Assembly: GCA_036002485.1 (NCBI GenBank)
Contig: DASYTI010000001.1
Coordinates: forward strand, 1-64,000
From: Candidatus Methylomirabilota bacterium
Lineage (GTDB): Bacteria > Methylomirabilota > Methylomirabilia > Rokubacteriales > CSP1-6
Direction: 5' to 3'
DNA: 64,000 nucleotides
Every line of letters begins with the position of its first letter. Position 1 is the stretch's first letter. Shown here one piece after another: positions 8,622 to 16,992 of the stretch. Both the position numbers and the translations under genes were made by a program. Below the pieces are notes generated by a model. That model worked only from the letters and a program-made list of their open reading frames with translations, was not told the origin of the DNA and made no database searches.

Positions 8622-9400
8622 CACCAGAACAGGATGAAAAAGAGCTTGGTGAGGAAGAAGTCCGAGATGATCACGGCCATGGCGACCTGGACCACCGTGT
8701 CGGTGGTGGAGCGACCCAGCCCCTCGGTGCCGCCCTCGGTGCCGAGCCCGTTGTAGCAGCCGATGAGGGTGACGAGGGCGCCGAAGACCACGCTCTTGGC
8801 GATGCCCGTCAGGAAATCGCGCATGACCACCCAGTACGAGATGGTGTTCCAGTAGAGATAGCCATCGACGCCACGGTCGAAGACCACGACGAGCATGCCA
8901 CCGAAGAGCCCGATGGCATCGGCCAGGATGGTCACGAGCGGGAACACCACGAGGGCGGCGAGGAGACGCGGCACGATCAGACGCTTGACGTAGTTGACGC
9001 CGAGGGCGCGGAGCGCGTCGATCTGCTCCGTCACCTTCATGGAGCCCAGCTCCGCCGTGATGCCGGAGGCGACCTTGCCGCCCACCAGGATGGCCGTGAG
9101 CACGGGCCCGAGCTCGCGCAGCATGGAGAGGGCCACGATGGGCCCGACGTAGTTCTCCGCCCCGAACCGCGCCATGTTCACGGCGCTCTGGAGGGCCAGG
9201 ACCATGCCCGTGAAGAGCCCGGCCGTGAGGGCGACGAGGAGCGAACGCACCCCGATCAAGTCGATCTGCTGGGCCACGATGACCAGATAGGAGGGCGGGA
9301 GCCTGACGTTACGCGCGGCCTCGATGGCGAGGAGGCCGAGCCCGCCGTACCACGCCACGGATTCCTGCCCCTGGCGCCGCGCGTACGCCCACACGCTCAT
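8621..9400 (-). CDS. mlaE: MlaE-type ABC transporter permease
   Basis: Inner-membrane permease of the lipid transporter. From the ATG at 9400 (MSVWAYARRQG, with an upstream GGGAG) it is 259 residues, equal to E. coli MlaE. Family motifs are LVALTAGLFTGMVLALQ, RELGPVLTAILVGGKVASG, AELGSMKVTEQIDALRALG and VVFGALVTLIGCYNGL. The reading frame is open to a TTG at 9454, but that extension is encoded partly by a 23-bp repeat shared with nuoL, so the shorter form is preferred. Confidence 0.92.
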   Translation of the reverse strand: MSVWAYARRQGQESVAWYGGLGLLAIEAARNVRLPPSYLVIVAQQIDLIGVRSLLVALTAGLFTGMVLALQSAVNMARFGAENYVGPIVALSMLRELGPVLTAILVGGKVASGITAELGSMKVTEQIDALRALGVNYVKRLIVPRLLAALVVFPLVTILADAIGLFGGMLVVVFDRGVDGYLYWNTISYWVVMRDFLTGIAKSVVFGALVTLIGCYNGLGTEGGTEGLGRSTTDTVVQVAMAVIISDFFLTKLFFILFW

Positions 9401-9442
9401 CGGAATGGTCTCCCGGTGGAGGAGGAGGCGCGAGTTGGGGGC

Positions 9443-9465
9443 CTCTTCGCGCAAGCGCTCATCGG
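9443..9465. repeat. 23-bp repeat, copy 1 (spans a stop codon)
   Basis: Identical to 43223-43245. It reads CTCTTCGCGCAAGCGCTCAT plus CGG on the plus strand and contains a short GCGC-AA-GCGC palindrome. On the minus strand it encodes the final Arg and TGA stop of the upstream lipoprotein gene, exactly as the other copy does for nuoL. Confidence 0.9.
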
Positions 9466-9968
9466 ACGCTCCCGTTCACGCTCTCCACGAAAGCGCGGAA
9501 AGCCTCGCGGCCGGACGCGAAGGCCTCGGGGGGCGCCACGTACAGAAAATCGTAGACACACTGGTCGCCCTTGACCACGATCGCCTCGACCTCCACCGGC
9601 GTGCCGTCCAGGCTACCCCGGAGCACCGCACGCTGGGCCGGCCGGCCGCCCACGGTGAGGGGGCCGCTCTCCTCGACCACGCGCTCCTTGAGGCCAAAGG
9701 TCAGATGGCGTGTCAGGACGTCGAGCGGACGCCGAACCGCTTTGTCCTCGCACGTGGCATCCACGAGCATGCCGCCCGGCGGCGTCGCCCGCTGGAGCTC
9801 GAGGTCGGCGGCGCCGCCCCGCTTCACGGACCAGCCCGGTGACGGCAGGCTCACGTGATAGCCCTTGGGCGAATGGTAGACGCCGCTCTCGATTCGGCCG
9901 ACGCTGCAGCCGGCCGCCACGATGGCGAGGAGCTGGAGAGTCATCGACCTGAGCGCCGGTGACCTCAT
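9459..9968 (-). CDS. Predicted lipoprotein of unknown function, between hisIE and mlaE
   Basis: A 169-residue protein with an N-terminal hydrophobic segment and a lipobox-like AAGC ([14 protein letters not shown]), so probably an exported lipoprotein. The rest is a small mixed alpha/beta domain ([37 protein letters not shown], and a C-terminal [16 protein letters not shown]) resembling the surface domains of PsbP/DUF-type lipoproteins in general pattern only. Start 9968 overlaps the hisIE stop as ATGA; Met at 9944 is an alternative. Position before mlaE suggests, but does not show, an envelope role. Confidence 0.7.
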   Translation of the reverse strand: MRSPALRSMTLQLLAIVAAGCSVGRIESGVYHSPKGYHVSLPSPGWSVKRGGAADLELQRATPPGGMLVDATCEDKAVRRPLDVLTRHLTFGLKERVVEESGPLTVGGRPAQRAVLRGSLDGTPVEVEAIVVKGDQCVYDFLYVAPPEAFASGREAFRAFVESVNGSVR

Positions 9969-10603
9969 GCCGGGCTCTTCTCTCCGTGGCGCCGCGCGAG
10001 CTCTTCGAAGACGCGGCGCAACGGGATGCCGCGAGAGGCGAGCAGCACCATGCTGTGGAACCAGAGATCGGCCACTTCCGACACCACGCGCCCGTCGCCC
10101 TCGCCGCCGAGGGCCGCCGTCACCACCTCGGTCGCCTCCTCGCCGATCTTCCGGCAGATCTGCGCCTCCCCGCGCTCGAAGAGCCCGGCCGTGTAGGAGC
10201 CGGCGGGCCGCTCCACCTTGCGCGACTGGAGCACGCGCTCCACCACCTCGAGCACCGCGGGACCCGCCCCCCCCGGCGCGGGGGAGGCGAGTCCCGCGAG
10301 GCGAGTGAAGAAGCAGGTCCGCGCGCCCGTGTGGCAGGCGACACCGTCCTGGTGCACCTGGACGAGGAGGGTGTCGCGATCGCAGTCCGCATAGACGCCG
10401 TCGACGTGCTGCCCGTGGCCGGAGGTCTCTCCTTTGCGCCAGAGGGCTCGTCGCTCGCGCGACCAGTAATGGGCCAGCCCCGTTCCGAGAGTCTTGGCGA
10501 GAGCGCCGCGGTCCATCCAGGCGACCATGAGCACTTCGCCCGTCTCCGTCTCCTGCGCCACGGCGGGGATGAGTCCCTGGGCGTCCCATTTGAGCTCGGT
10601 CAC
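9965..10603 (-). CDS. hisIE: Bifunctional phosphoribosyl-AMP cyclohydrolase / phosphoribosyl-ATP pyrophosphohydrolase
   Basis: Catalyses histidine steps 2 and 3. In 212 residues, HisI (about 1-108) shows the zinc/magnesium residues [19 protein letters not shown] and [14 protein letters not shown]. HisE (about 118-205) shows [23 protein letters not shown] and [13 protein letters not shown]. Start is GTG at 10603, overlapping the hisF stop as GTGA. It is the last his gene of the run. Confidence 0.95.
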   Translation of the reverse strand: MTELKWDAQGLIPAVAQETETGEVLMVAWMDRGALAKTLGTGLAHYWSRERRALWRKGETSGHGQHVDGVYADCDRDTLLVQVHQDGVACHTGARTCFFTRLAGLASPAPGGAGPAVLEVVERVLQSRKVERPAGSYTAGLFERGEAQICRKIGEEATEVVTAALGGEGDGRVVSEVADLWFHSMVLLASRGIPLRRVFEELARRHGEKSPA

Positions 10604-11430
10604 GGCTCGAGCCTCACGGCCACGCCGCGATCGCGAAGATAGGCCTTGGCCTCGCCGATGGTGTGCCGGCCGAAGTGAAACATGGAGGCCACGAGCACGG
10701 CGTCGGCCTTGCCCTCGACCACGCCCGTGCGAAGATCCTCGAGGCTCCCCGCCCCTCCCGAGGCGATGACGGGGACGCTGACCGCCTCCGACACCGCGCG
10801 CGTCAGCTCGAGGTCATAGCCGTCGCCCGTGCCGTCTCGGTCCATGCTCGTGAGGAGGATCTCCCCCGCTCCGAGCGCCTCGACCTCGCGCGCCCAGGCG
10901 ACCGCGTCGCGACCCGTCGACCGGCGGCCGCCATGGGTGAAGACGCTCCACCGCAGGGGCGGGCTCGGCTCACGCTTCGCGGTGATTCGATTCGCAGTGA
11001 TTCGCTTGGCAGTGATTCGCTTGGCAGTGATTCGCTTGGCATCAATGGCCACCACGATGCACTGGCTGCCGAAGCGCTGGGCCGCCTCGCGGATCAGCTC
11101 GGGGCGCTCGAGGGCCGCGGTATTGACCGAGACCTTGTCGGCGCCGGCGCGGAGCAGGGTCCGGATGTCCTCGATGCTCCGCACGCCGCCCCCCACGGTG
11201 AGCGGCATGTAGATGCCCTCGGCCGTCCGGCGCACGACGTCGAGCATGATCTCGCGCTCCTCGTGGGAGGCGGTGATGTCGAGGAAGACCAGCTCGTCGG
11301 CGCCCTGGGCGTCATACGCTCGCGCGGCCTCGGCGGGATCGCCCGCGTCGCGGAGATCCACGAAGCGCACCCCCTTGACGACACGGCCGCCGTGGACATC
11401 GAGGCATGGGATGAGGCGCTTGCAGAGCAT
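10600..11430 (-). CDS. hisF: Imidazole glycerol phosphate synthase cyclase subunit, with a repeat-encoded loop insertion
   Basis: Cyclase half of IGP synthase; uses ammonia from HisH to make imidazole glycerol phosphate and AICAR. The (beta/alpha)8 barrel keeps both catalytic aspartates, Asp11 (IPCLDV) and Asp130 (VVAID), and the phosphate loops VGGGVRS and ASGGAGSL. Length 276 exceeds the usual 252-258 because about 20 extra residues (repeated K-R-I-T-A) follow Asp130 immediately, encoded by four 15-bp tandem units. The frame is intact and the rest is well conserved, so it is probably functional. ATG start at 11430. Confidence 0.95.
   Translation of the reverse strand: MLCKRLIPCLDVHGGRVVKGVRFVDLRDAGDPAEAARAYDAQGADELVFLDITASHEEREIMLDVVRRTAEGIYMPLTVGGGVRSIEDIRTLLRAGADKVSVNTAALERPELIREAAQRFGSQCIVVAIDAKRITAKRITAKRITANRITAKREPSPPLRWSVFTHGGRRSTGRDAVAWAREVEALGAGEILLTSMDRDGTGDGYDLELTRAVSEAVSVPVIASGGAGSLEDLRTGVVEGKADAVLVASMFHFGRHTIGEAKAYLRDRGVAVRLEP
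10982..11041. repeat. Four 15-bp tandem units inside hisF
   Basis: Units begin at 10982, 10997, 11012 and 11027, each starting GTGATTCG; the consensus is GTGATTCGCTTGGCA with the first unit diverged. Being a multiple of three, they keep the hisF frame and encode the Lys/Asn-Arg-Ile-Thr-Ala repeats on the minus strand. Confidence 0.93.
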
Positions 11431-11435
11431 GACGG

Positions 11436-12152
11436 CTAGCGGGCCTCCGCCACGGCGGCGCGGAGATCGACGGCGCCGCTGTAGAGCGCGCGGCCGACGA
11501 TGACGCCGTCGACGCCCGGGATGGTGGCGAGCTGGCGGATGTCGTCGAGGGACCCGACCCCCCCGGACGCGAAGAGCGGGATGGTGGCGGCGCGGGCCAC
11601 CGCCTCCGTGCTCCAGAGGTTCGGGCCGCCCTGGGTGCCGTCCCTGGTGATGTCCGTATAGACGATGGCCGCCGCGCCGGCCGCCGCGGCATCACGCCCC
11701 AGAGCCACCGCCTCCAGCTCCAAGACGCGGGTCCAGCCATCCACGGCCACGTGGCCGTCCGCGGCGTCGACACCCACCATGATTCGATCGGGGAAGCGGC
11801 GGCAGATGTCGGCGAGGAAATCGGGGTCAAGAGCCGCGCGGGTGCCCACGATGGCCCAGCGCGCCCCCGAGTCGAGCACGGCCTGCACGTGCTCTACCGC
11901 CCGGAGTCCCCCGCCCACCTCCACGGGTATGTTCACGGCACGGACGATGTCGCGGATGAGGACAGCCTGGGCCGGCCCGGCGTCGAAGGCGCCGTCGAGA
12001 TCCACGACGTGAAGCCGCGGGGCGCCCTCCGCCTCCCAGCGGCGGGCCATGGCCACGGGATCGTCGGAGAACACGGTCTCGGCCTCCGCGCGTCCCTGAA
12101 GCAGCCGCACACATCGGCCGTTCCGGAGATCGATGGCGGGAATGACCAGCAT
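11436..12152 (-). CDS. hisA: ProFAR isomerase (1-(5-phosphoribosyl)-5-[(5-phosphoribosylamino)methylideneamino]imidazole-4-carboxamide isomerase)
   Basis: Amadori rearrangement, histidine step 4. The 238-residue (beta/alpha)8 barrel has catalytic Asp8 ([10 protein letters not shown]), Asp near 127 ([15 protein letters not shown]) and phosphate-binding loops EVGGGLRA and [10 protein letters not shown]. It lies between hisH (1-nt TGATG overlap) and hisF (5-nt gap). A dual HisA/TrpF (PriA) activity is not indicated, but trp genes cannot be checked here. Confidence 0.94.
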   Translation of the reverse strand: MLVIPAIDLRNGRCVRLLQGRAEAETVFSDDPVAMARRWEAEGAPRLHVVDLDGAFDAGPAQAVLIRDIVRAVNIPVEVGGGLRAVEHVQAVLDSGARWAIVGTRAALDPDFLADICRRFPDRIMVGVDAADGHVAVDGWTRVLELEAVALGRDAAAAGAAAIVYTDITRDGTQGGPNLWSTEAVARAATIPLFASGGVGSLDDIRQLATIPGVDGVIVGRALYSGAVDLRAAVAEAR

Positions 12153-12769
12153 CAGGTCCGTCCGTCGCGCACGAAGGCCGCGAAGTTCTCGAGCAGCTTC
12201 AAGCCCCAGCGCTGGCTCTTCTCGGGGTGAAACTGCGTGGCGAAGAGCGTGCCCCGCCCCACGGCCGCCGGAAAGGTCAGCCCGTAGGTGCAGGTCGCCA
12301 TGGGCAGCGAGGGATCCGCCGCGCTCGGATAGTAGGAGTGCACGAAGTAGAAATGGGCCCCGGACGGGATGCCCTCGAAGATGCGCAAGTCCCCCCGATG
12401 CTCGACGGTATTCCAGCCCATGTGCGGCACCTTGAGCCCGCCCGGGAAGCGCCGGACCGTCCCGGGAATCACGTCGAGCCCCTTGCCCTGACCGAACTCC
12501 TCGCTCTCCGTGAAGAGGAGCTGATAGCCCAGGCAGATGCCGAGAAAGGGGCGGCCCTCGTCGAGGGCGGCCTTGAGAGGGTCGAGGAGGCCGAGGGATT
12601 GGAGACCGCTCATGGCGTCGTGGAAAGCGCCGTCGCCGGGCAGGACGAGAGCGCGCGCGCCCTCGATGACGCGCGGGTCCTGAGTCACGACGGCCCGCAT
12701 TCCCAGACGGCCGAGCGCGTTCTCGACGCTGCCCAGATTCCCTCGGCCGTAGTCGATGACGGCGATCAC
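12152..12769 (-). CDS. hisH: Imidazole glycerol phosphate synthase glutaminase subunit
   Basis: Class I glutamine amidotransferase that supplies ammonia to HisF. The 205-residue protein shows the nucleophile elbow GICLGYQLLF (Cys79) and catalytic His181/Glu183 in ATQFHPEKS. Start GTG at 12769, one base after the hisB stop. The three IGP-synthase-related genes hisH, hisA and hisF are contiguous. Confidence 0.95.
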   Translation of the reverse strand: MIAVIDYGRGNLGSVENALGRLGMRAVVTQDPRVIEGARALVLPGDGAFHDAMSGLQSLGLLDPLKAALDEGRPFLGICLGYQLLFTESEEFGQGKGLDVIPGTVRRFPGGLKVPHMGWNTVEHRGDLRIFEGIPSGAHFYFVHSYYPSAADPSLPMATCTYGLTFPAAVGRGTLFATQFHPEKSQRWGLKLLENFAAFVRDGRT

Positions 12770-12770
12770 G

Positions 12771-13391
12771 TCAGAGGGTTCCCTTGGTGCTGAGGACTCC
12801 GGCGATGCGCGGGTTCAGCCGCGTCGCCTCCGCGAGGGCGCGACCCACCGCCTTGAAGGCGGCCTCGGCGATGTGGTGGAGGTTCTGCCCGTAGTGCATG
12901 TTGACGTGCAGGGTGATCTCGGCGTTGAAGGCGAAGGCGCGGAAGAAGTCCTCGAGGAGCTCCAGGTCGAAGTTGCTGATCCGCGCGCGCCGCAGCGGCA
13001 CGTTGAAGACGAGATAGGGCCGGCCCGAGATGTCGACGGCGGCGTGCAGGAGGGCCTCATCCATGGGAAGGAAAGACGCGCCGTAGCGGACGATCCCCGC
13101 CTTGTCGCCCAGCGCCTCGCGAAATGCCTTGCCCAGGCAGATCCCCACATCCTCCACCGTGTGGTGAAGGTCCACCTCGAGGTCCCCGCGAGCATCCACG
13201 GTCAGGTCCATCAGGCCGTGCTTGGCCCAGGCCTCGAGCATGTGGGAGAAGAAGGGGATGCCCGTCTCCACCTTGGAGGCGCCCGTGCCGTCGAGGCCGA
13301 GCTGGAGCACGATCTGCGTCTCCTTGGTCCGGCGCTCGACGCGGCCCTGGCGGGGAATCTCGGGAGTTGCCTGGTCGCCCGAAGGCTTCAT
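12771..13391 (-). CDS. hisB: Imidazoleglycerol-phosphate dehydratase
   Basis: Manganese enzyme of histidine step 6. The 206-residue monofunctional form has the metal-binding repeats FFSHMLEAWAKHG and LHHTVEDVG and the later LHVNMHYGQNLHHIAEAAFKA. No HAD phosphatase domain is fused, so histidinol-phosphatase must be elsewhere. ATG 13391 overlaps the hisD stop as ATGA. Confidence 0.95.
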   Translation of the reverse strand: MKPSGDQATPEIPRQGRVERRTKETQIVLQLGLDGTGASKVETGIPFFSHMLEAWAKHGLMDLTVDARGDLEVDLHHTVEDVGICLGKAFREALGDKAGIVRYGASFLPMDEALLHAAVDISGRPYLVFNVPLRRARISNFDLELLEDFFRAFAFNAEITLHVNMHYGQNLHHIAEAAFKAVGRALAEATRLNPRIAGVLSTKGTL

Positions 13392-14719
13392 GTCCGACCT
13401 CCAGTCTTCTCGATGCGCGCCGCGGCCGCGGCGCCATGGCCATCCAGCCCCTCGACGCGGGCGAGCTCCGCCACGTGCGGCCCCGCCTCAACGAGCCCGG
13501 CCTTGACGTACTCGATGACGCTCAGGCGCTTGACGAAGTCCTCCGTGGACAGGGCCGAGGCGAAGCGCGCCGTTCCCCCCGTGGGCAGGACGTGATTCGG
13601 GCCGGCCACGTAGTCGCCGATCACCTCGGGCGTGTAGGGGCCGAGGAAGACCGCGCCGGCATTCCGCACGCGCGTGAGCCAGGCCTCGGGATCGGAGACC
13701 TGAAGCTCGAGATGCTCTGGGGCCAGGAGGTTGGCGACCTCGACGGCCTCCTCCAGGCTCCGGGTCAGGACGAGCGCCCCGTGAGATCTCAAGGCGGCGC
13801 CCGCGATCTCCTTTCGCGGCAGGAGCGCCAGCTGGCGCTCCACCTCCACGGCCACGCGCTCGATGAGGGCGGTCGAGGGCGTGAGGAGGACGGCCCGAGC
13901 CATGGGATCGTGCTCGGCCTGCGCGAGGAGGTCGGCGGCCACCCACGAGGGATCGGCGGCCGCCTCGGCCACCACCACGACCTCGCTGGGACCCGCCACC
14001 ATGTCGATGCCGACATCGCCGAAGACCCGGCTCTTGGCGAGCGCGACATAGATATTGCCCGGGCCGACGATCTTGTCCACCCGACGGATGGTCTCGGTGC
14101 CATAGGCCAGGGCGGCCACCGCCTGGGCCCCGCCCACGCGATAGGCCTCGGTGATACCGGCCACGCGGGCCGCGGCCAGGACGGCGGGAGCGAGGGACTT
14201 GTCGGCCCCGGGCGGCGAGACGAGCACGATCTCGCGCACGCCCGCCACCCGCGCGGGTATCACGGTCATCAGCACGGTGGACGGGTAGGCGGCGCGGCCG
14301 CCCGGAACATACACGGCCACCCGGTCCAGCGGGCGCACCTCCTGGCCCAGCCGCGAGCCCAGGGCGTCCGTCATGCGCCACGAGCGCGGAGCGCACTCGC
14401 GGTGGAAGCGCTCGATGCGCTCCGCCGCATAGCGCAGCGCCCGCATGGTCGCCTCGCCCACCGTGCCCATGGCCGCGTCGATCTCGGCCGGCGTCACCGC
14501 GAGCTCGGTCGCGGTCAGGCGCACGCGATCGAAGCGCTCGGTGAAGTCGAGGAGCGCGGCGTCGCCCTTCTCGCGCACGGCGGCCACGATTTCCTCGACG
14601 CGCCGGTGGACCTCCGCGTCCACGGCCGCGGGCGGCCGGTCGAGCGCCTTGGCCACTCCGGCGGCGCCGAGCGTCGCGGTGTCCAGACGCTTGATGATGG
14701 ACTCAGACGTGCTGATCAT
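13388..14719 (-). CDS. hisD: Histidinol dehydrogenase
   Basis: Zinc, NAD-dependent oxidation of L-histidinol to histidine, the last two steps. Motifs include YVPGGRAAYPSTVLM, IVGPGNIYVALAK, AGPSEVVVVA, LLAQAEHDPMA, LAPEHLELQV and the C-terminal SVIEYVKAGL. The frame is open to an ATG at 14743 (451 residues), but those first eight codons lie in a dispersed-repeat unit; the Met at 14719 (MISTSESIIKR, 443 residues) is more likely native. hisC, usually near hisD, is absent. Confidence 0.94.
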   Translation of the reverse strand: MISTSESIIKRLDTATLGAAGVAKALDRPPAAVDAEVHRRVEEIVAAVREKGDAALLDFTERFDRVRLTATELAVTPAEIDAAMGTVGEATMRALRYAAERIERFHRECAPRSWRMTDALGSRLGQEVRPLDRVAVYVPGGRAAYPSTVLMTVIPARVAGVREIVLVSPPGADKSLAPAVLAAARVAGITEAYRVGGAQAVAALAYGTETIRRVDKIVGPGNIYVALAKSRVFGDVGIDMVAGPSEVVVVAEAAADPSWVAADLLAQAEHDPMARAVLLTPSTALIERVAVEVERQLALLPRKEIAGAALRSHGALVLTRSLEEAVEVANLLAPEHLELQVSDPEAWLTRVRNAGAVFLGPYTPEVIGDYVAGPNHVLPTGGTARFASALSTEDFVKRLSVIEYVKAGLVEAGPHVAELARVEGLDGHGAAAAARIEKTGGRT

Positions 14720-14933
14720 CTCAGCCCTCGCCTCATCGCTCATCTACTCAGCCCTCGCCTCAGGGCCTCGCCCTTCAGCTCGAACTGCCACGCCTGCGGG
14801 ATCATCTGAGCCCTCGCCTCGCGGCTCCGCCGCTCAGCTCGAACATCGGGCCGCGCTTCGACTCGAACGATCTATTCAGCCCTCGCCTCATCGTGTTCCT
14901 CGCCATTGGCTCGTCACACGCTTCGGCTCGAAC
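14720..14933. repeat. Dispersed repeat family, cluster of about five units between hisG and hisD
   Basis: Contains a truncated unit at 14720-14740, short units at 14748-14785 (hairpin AGGGC-CTC-GCCCT) and 14807-14844 (GCGGC-TCC-GCCGC), a fragment at about 14846-14868 and a long-form unit at 14876-14933. Each short unit has the form TCAGCCCTCGCCTC, hairpin, TCAGCTCGAAC. The block 14720-14800, reverse complemented, resembles 57110-57180 and 25335-25410. Confidence 0.93.
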
Positions 14934-14934
14934 A

Positions 14935-15576
14935 TCATCTCGCGACCTCTTGGCGCATGGCGGCGATGAGGGCGCTGACCCGGGCATGGGCCGTCTTGAG
15001 CGACGCTCGGTTTACGATGAGCCGCGCCGTCGAGGTCATGATCTCCGCGACCTCTACGAGGCCGTTGACCCGCAGCGTCTCGCCCGACTGGACGAGATCC
15101 ACGATGCGCTCGGCCAGCCCCACCAGCGGGGCCAGCTCGATGGAGCCGTCGAGACGGATCATCTCGACCTGGATGCCGCGCTCGGAGAAATAGCGCTCGG
15201 TCAAGGTCGGATACTTGGTGGCCACGCGAACCCACGACCACTTGGCCGGGTCGTCCCGCTCCCACAGCTCGCGGGGCTCGGCCACCACGAGCCGACAGAA
15301 GCCGAAGCCCAGGTCCACCGGCTCGTAGACGTCGGGCTGCTGCTCGGCCAGGATGTCCTTGCCCACGATACCGAGGTCGGCCGCGCCGTACTGGACATAG
15401 GTCGGAATGTCGGCGGGCTTGAGGAAGATGAAGCGCAGGTCCCTCTCCGCGTCCGCGAGCAGCAGCTTGCGCGTGTCGGCCTCGAGGCCCCGGATGCCCA
15501 TGGCGGAGAGCAGCTGGAGGGCGGGATCGAGCAGGCGTCCCTTGGGCAGCGCGAAGGTGAGAGCAGGCAGGGTCAT
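14935..15576 (-). CDS. hisG: ATP phosphoribosyltransferase, short form
   Basis: First and committed step of histidine synthesis (ATP + PRPP). At 213 residues it is the short HisG(S) type: LTFALPKGRLL, the acidic GAADLGIVGKDIL, ATKYPTLTERYF and the PRPP loop EIMTSTARLIVN are present, but the C-terminal regulatory domain of the long form is missing. Short forms normally need HisZ as regulatory subunit; none is visible here. First gene of the his run, flanked on both sides by dispersed repeats. ATG at 15576. Confidence 0.94.
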   Translation of the reverse strand: MTLPALTFALPKGRLLDPALQLLSAMGIRGLEADTRKLLLADAERDLRFIFLKPADIPTYVQYGAADLGIVGKDILAEQQPDVYEPVDLGFGFCRLVVAEPRELWERDDPAKWSWVRVATKYPTLTERYFSERGIQVEMIRLDGSIELAPLVGLAERIVDLVQSGETLRVNGLVEVAEIMTSTARLIVNRASLKTAHARVSALIAAMRQEVAR

Positions 15577-15580
15577 CTAT

Positions 15581-15626
15581 TCAGCCCTCGCCTCGCGACG
15601 GCCAGAGACCGCCGCTCAGCTCGAAG
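15581..15626. repeat. Dispersed repeat family, single unit between murA and hisG
   Basis: Starts TCAGCCCTCGCCTCGCG and ends CCGCCGCTCAGCTCGAAG, with an enlarged, imperfect central hairpin. It fills the whole space between the murA stop (15628) and the hisG start (15576). Confidence 0.9.
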
Positions 15627-15627
15627 A

Positions 15628-16884
15628 TCATTTCACCCTCTCGATCCGCGCCCCGAGGGCCTGGAGTTTCCTCTCGAGCCCCTCGTAGCCGCGATCCAGA
15701 TGGTAGACGCGCGAGACCTCCGTGGTGCCCCGCGCGGCCAGCCCGGCCAGGACCAGGGAGGCGGAGGCGCGGAGATCGGTGGCCATGACCGGAGCGCCCT
15801 GATACGCCTCGACCCCTCGGATCACCGCGAACGGTCCGTCGGTCTCGATGAGAGCGCCCATCCGGCAGAGCTCCGCGGCGTGCATGAAGCGGTTCTCGAA
15901 GATGGTTTCAGTGATCTTGCTCAGCCCCTCGGCCCGACCGAGCAGCGCCATCATCTGCGCCTGCATGTCAGTGGGAAAGCCCGGGAAGGGGCTCGTAATC
16001 ACATCCGCGGGCCGAGGGCGCAGGGGCCCGACGCAACGCACGCGATCGCCGTCGACGGTGATGCTCACACCGCACTCCTCGAGCTTGGCGAGGGTGGCCG
16101 AGAGATGGCGCGGAGTCACACCCGTCAGCGTGACGTCACCGCCCGTGATGGCCCCGGCCACGAGCAGCGTGCCCGCCTCGATGCGGTCGGGAATGACGCG
16201 GTGCCGCGCGCCCCCGAGCTCGGACACGCCTTCGATCTCGATGCGCTCGGTGCCCGCGCCCTCGATGCGCGCGCCCATCGCGGTGAGGAGGCGCGCCAGG
16301 TCGGCGACCTCGGGCTCGCGGGCGGCATTCTCCAGCACCGTGACACCCTCGGCGAGGGCGGCGGCCATCATGAGATTCTCCGTGCCCGTGACGGTGACGA
16401 GGTCGGTCGTGATGCGCGCGCCCTTGAGTCGGCTGGCCCGCGCTTCGATATAGCCGTTCTGGATGACGATATCGGCGCCGAGCTTGGCCAGGCCCTTCAG
16501 GTGCTGATCTATCGGACGCGCGCCGATGGCGCAGCCGCCCGGCAGCGCGACCCGGGCCATGCCCGTGCGGGCCAGGAGCGGCCCCAGCACGACCACGGAG
16601 GCGCGCATGGTCGAGACCAGCTCGTACGGCGCCTCGGGAGTGGTCACCCGCGGGACGCGGAAGCGCGTGGCGCCGTCCGCCTCGGGCGCGATCTCCGCGC
16701 CCAGGCGCTCGAGGAGCGAGCGCATGGTCACGACATCGGCCAGCTGCGGCACGTTGTCGAGGACGACCGGCTGGGCCGTGAGCAGGCTCGCAGCCATGGC
16801 GGGCAGCGCCGCGTTCTTGGCCGCGCTGGCCTCGACCACGCCGCGCAGTGGCACACCTCCTTCGATCACGAGCCGCGTCGGCAT
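15628..16884 (-). CDS. murA: UDP-N-acetylglucosamine 1-carboxyvinyltransferase
   Basis: First committed step of peptidoglycan synthesis: transfers enolpyruvate from PEP to UDP-GlcNAc. The 418-residue protein has the substrate pair Lys-Asn in [11 protein letters not shown] and the catalytic loop [16 protein letters not shown] with Cys (the fosfomycin target), so classic fosfomycin-sensitive chemistry is expected. [12 protein letters not shown] and the C-terminal [18 protein letters not shown] are also seen. ATG at 16884. The prmC-murA spacer holds a 15-bp tandem repeat. Confidence 0.96.
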   Translation of the reverse strand: MPTRLVIEGGVPLRGVVEASAAKNAALPAMAASLLTAQPVVLDNVPQLADVVTMRSLLERLGAEIAPEADGATRFRVPRVTTPEAPYELVSTMRASVVVLGPLLARTGMARVALPGGCAIGARPIDQHLKGLAKLGADIVIQNGYIEARASRLKGARITTDLVTVTGTENLMMAAALAEGVTVLENAAREPEVADLARLLTAMGARIEGAGTERIEIEGVSELGGARHRVIPDRIEAGTLLVAGAITGGDVTLTGVTPRHLSATLAKLEECGVSITVDGDRVRCVGPLRPRPADVITSPFPGFPTDMQAQMMALLGRAEGLSKITETIFENRFMHAAELCRMGALIETDGPFAVIRGVEAYQGAPVMATDLRASASLVLAGLAARGTTEVSRVYHLDRGYEGLERKLQALGARIERVK

Positions 16885-16903
16885 CAGTCGCCCCTCCGCA
16901 TTT

Positions 16904-16992
16904 GCCCCTTCCCCATCAGTCCCTTCCTCATCAGTCCCTTCCCCATCAGTCCCTTCCCCATCGGCCCCTTCCCCATCGGCCCCTTCCCAGCA
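16904..16992. repeat. 15-bp tandem repeat, about six units, between prmC and murA
   Basis: Units start at 16904, 16919, 16934, 16949, 16964 and 16979; the consensus is GTCCCTTCCCCATCA, with alternating GCCCC or GTCCC at the front and CATCA or CATCG at the end. It is intergenic, C/T-rich on the plus strand, and stops at the prmC stop codon (16993). Too short in period and with no spacers, so not CRISPR. Confidence 0.9.

Noticed and set aside
16904-16992. CRISPR array
   Set aside because: Repeat period is 15 bp with no spacers, and no cas genes are present in the window.
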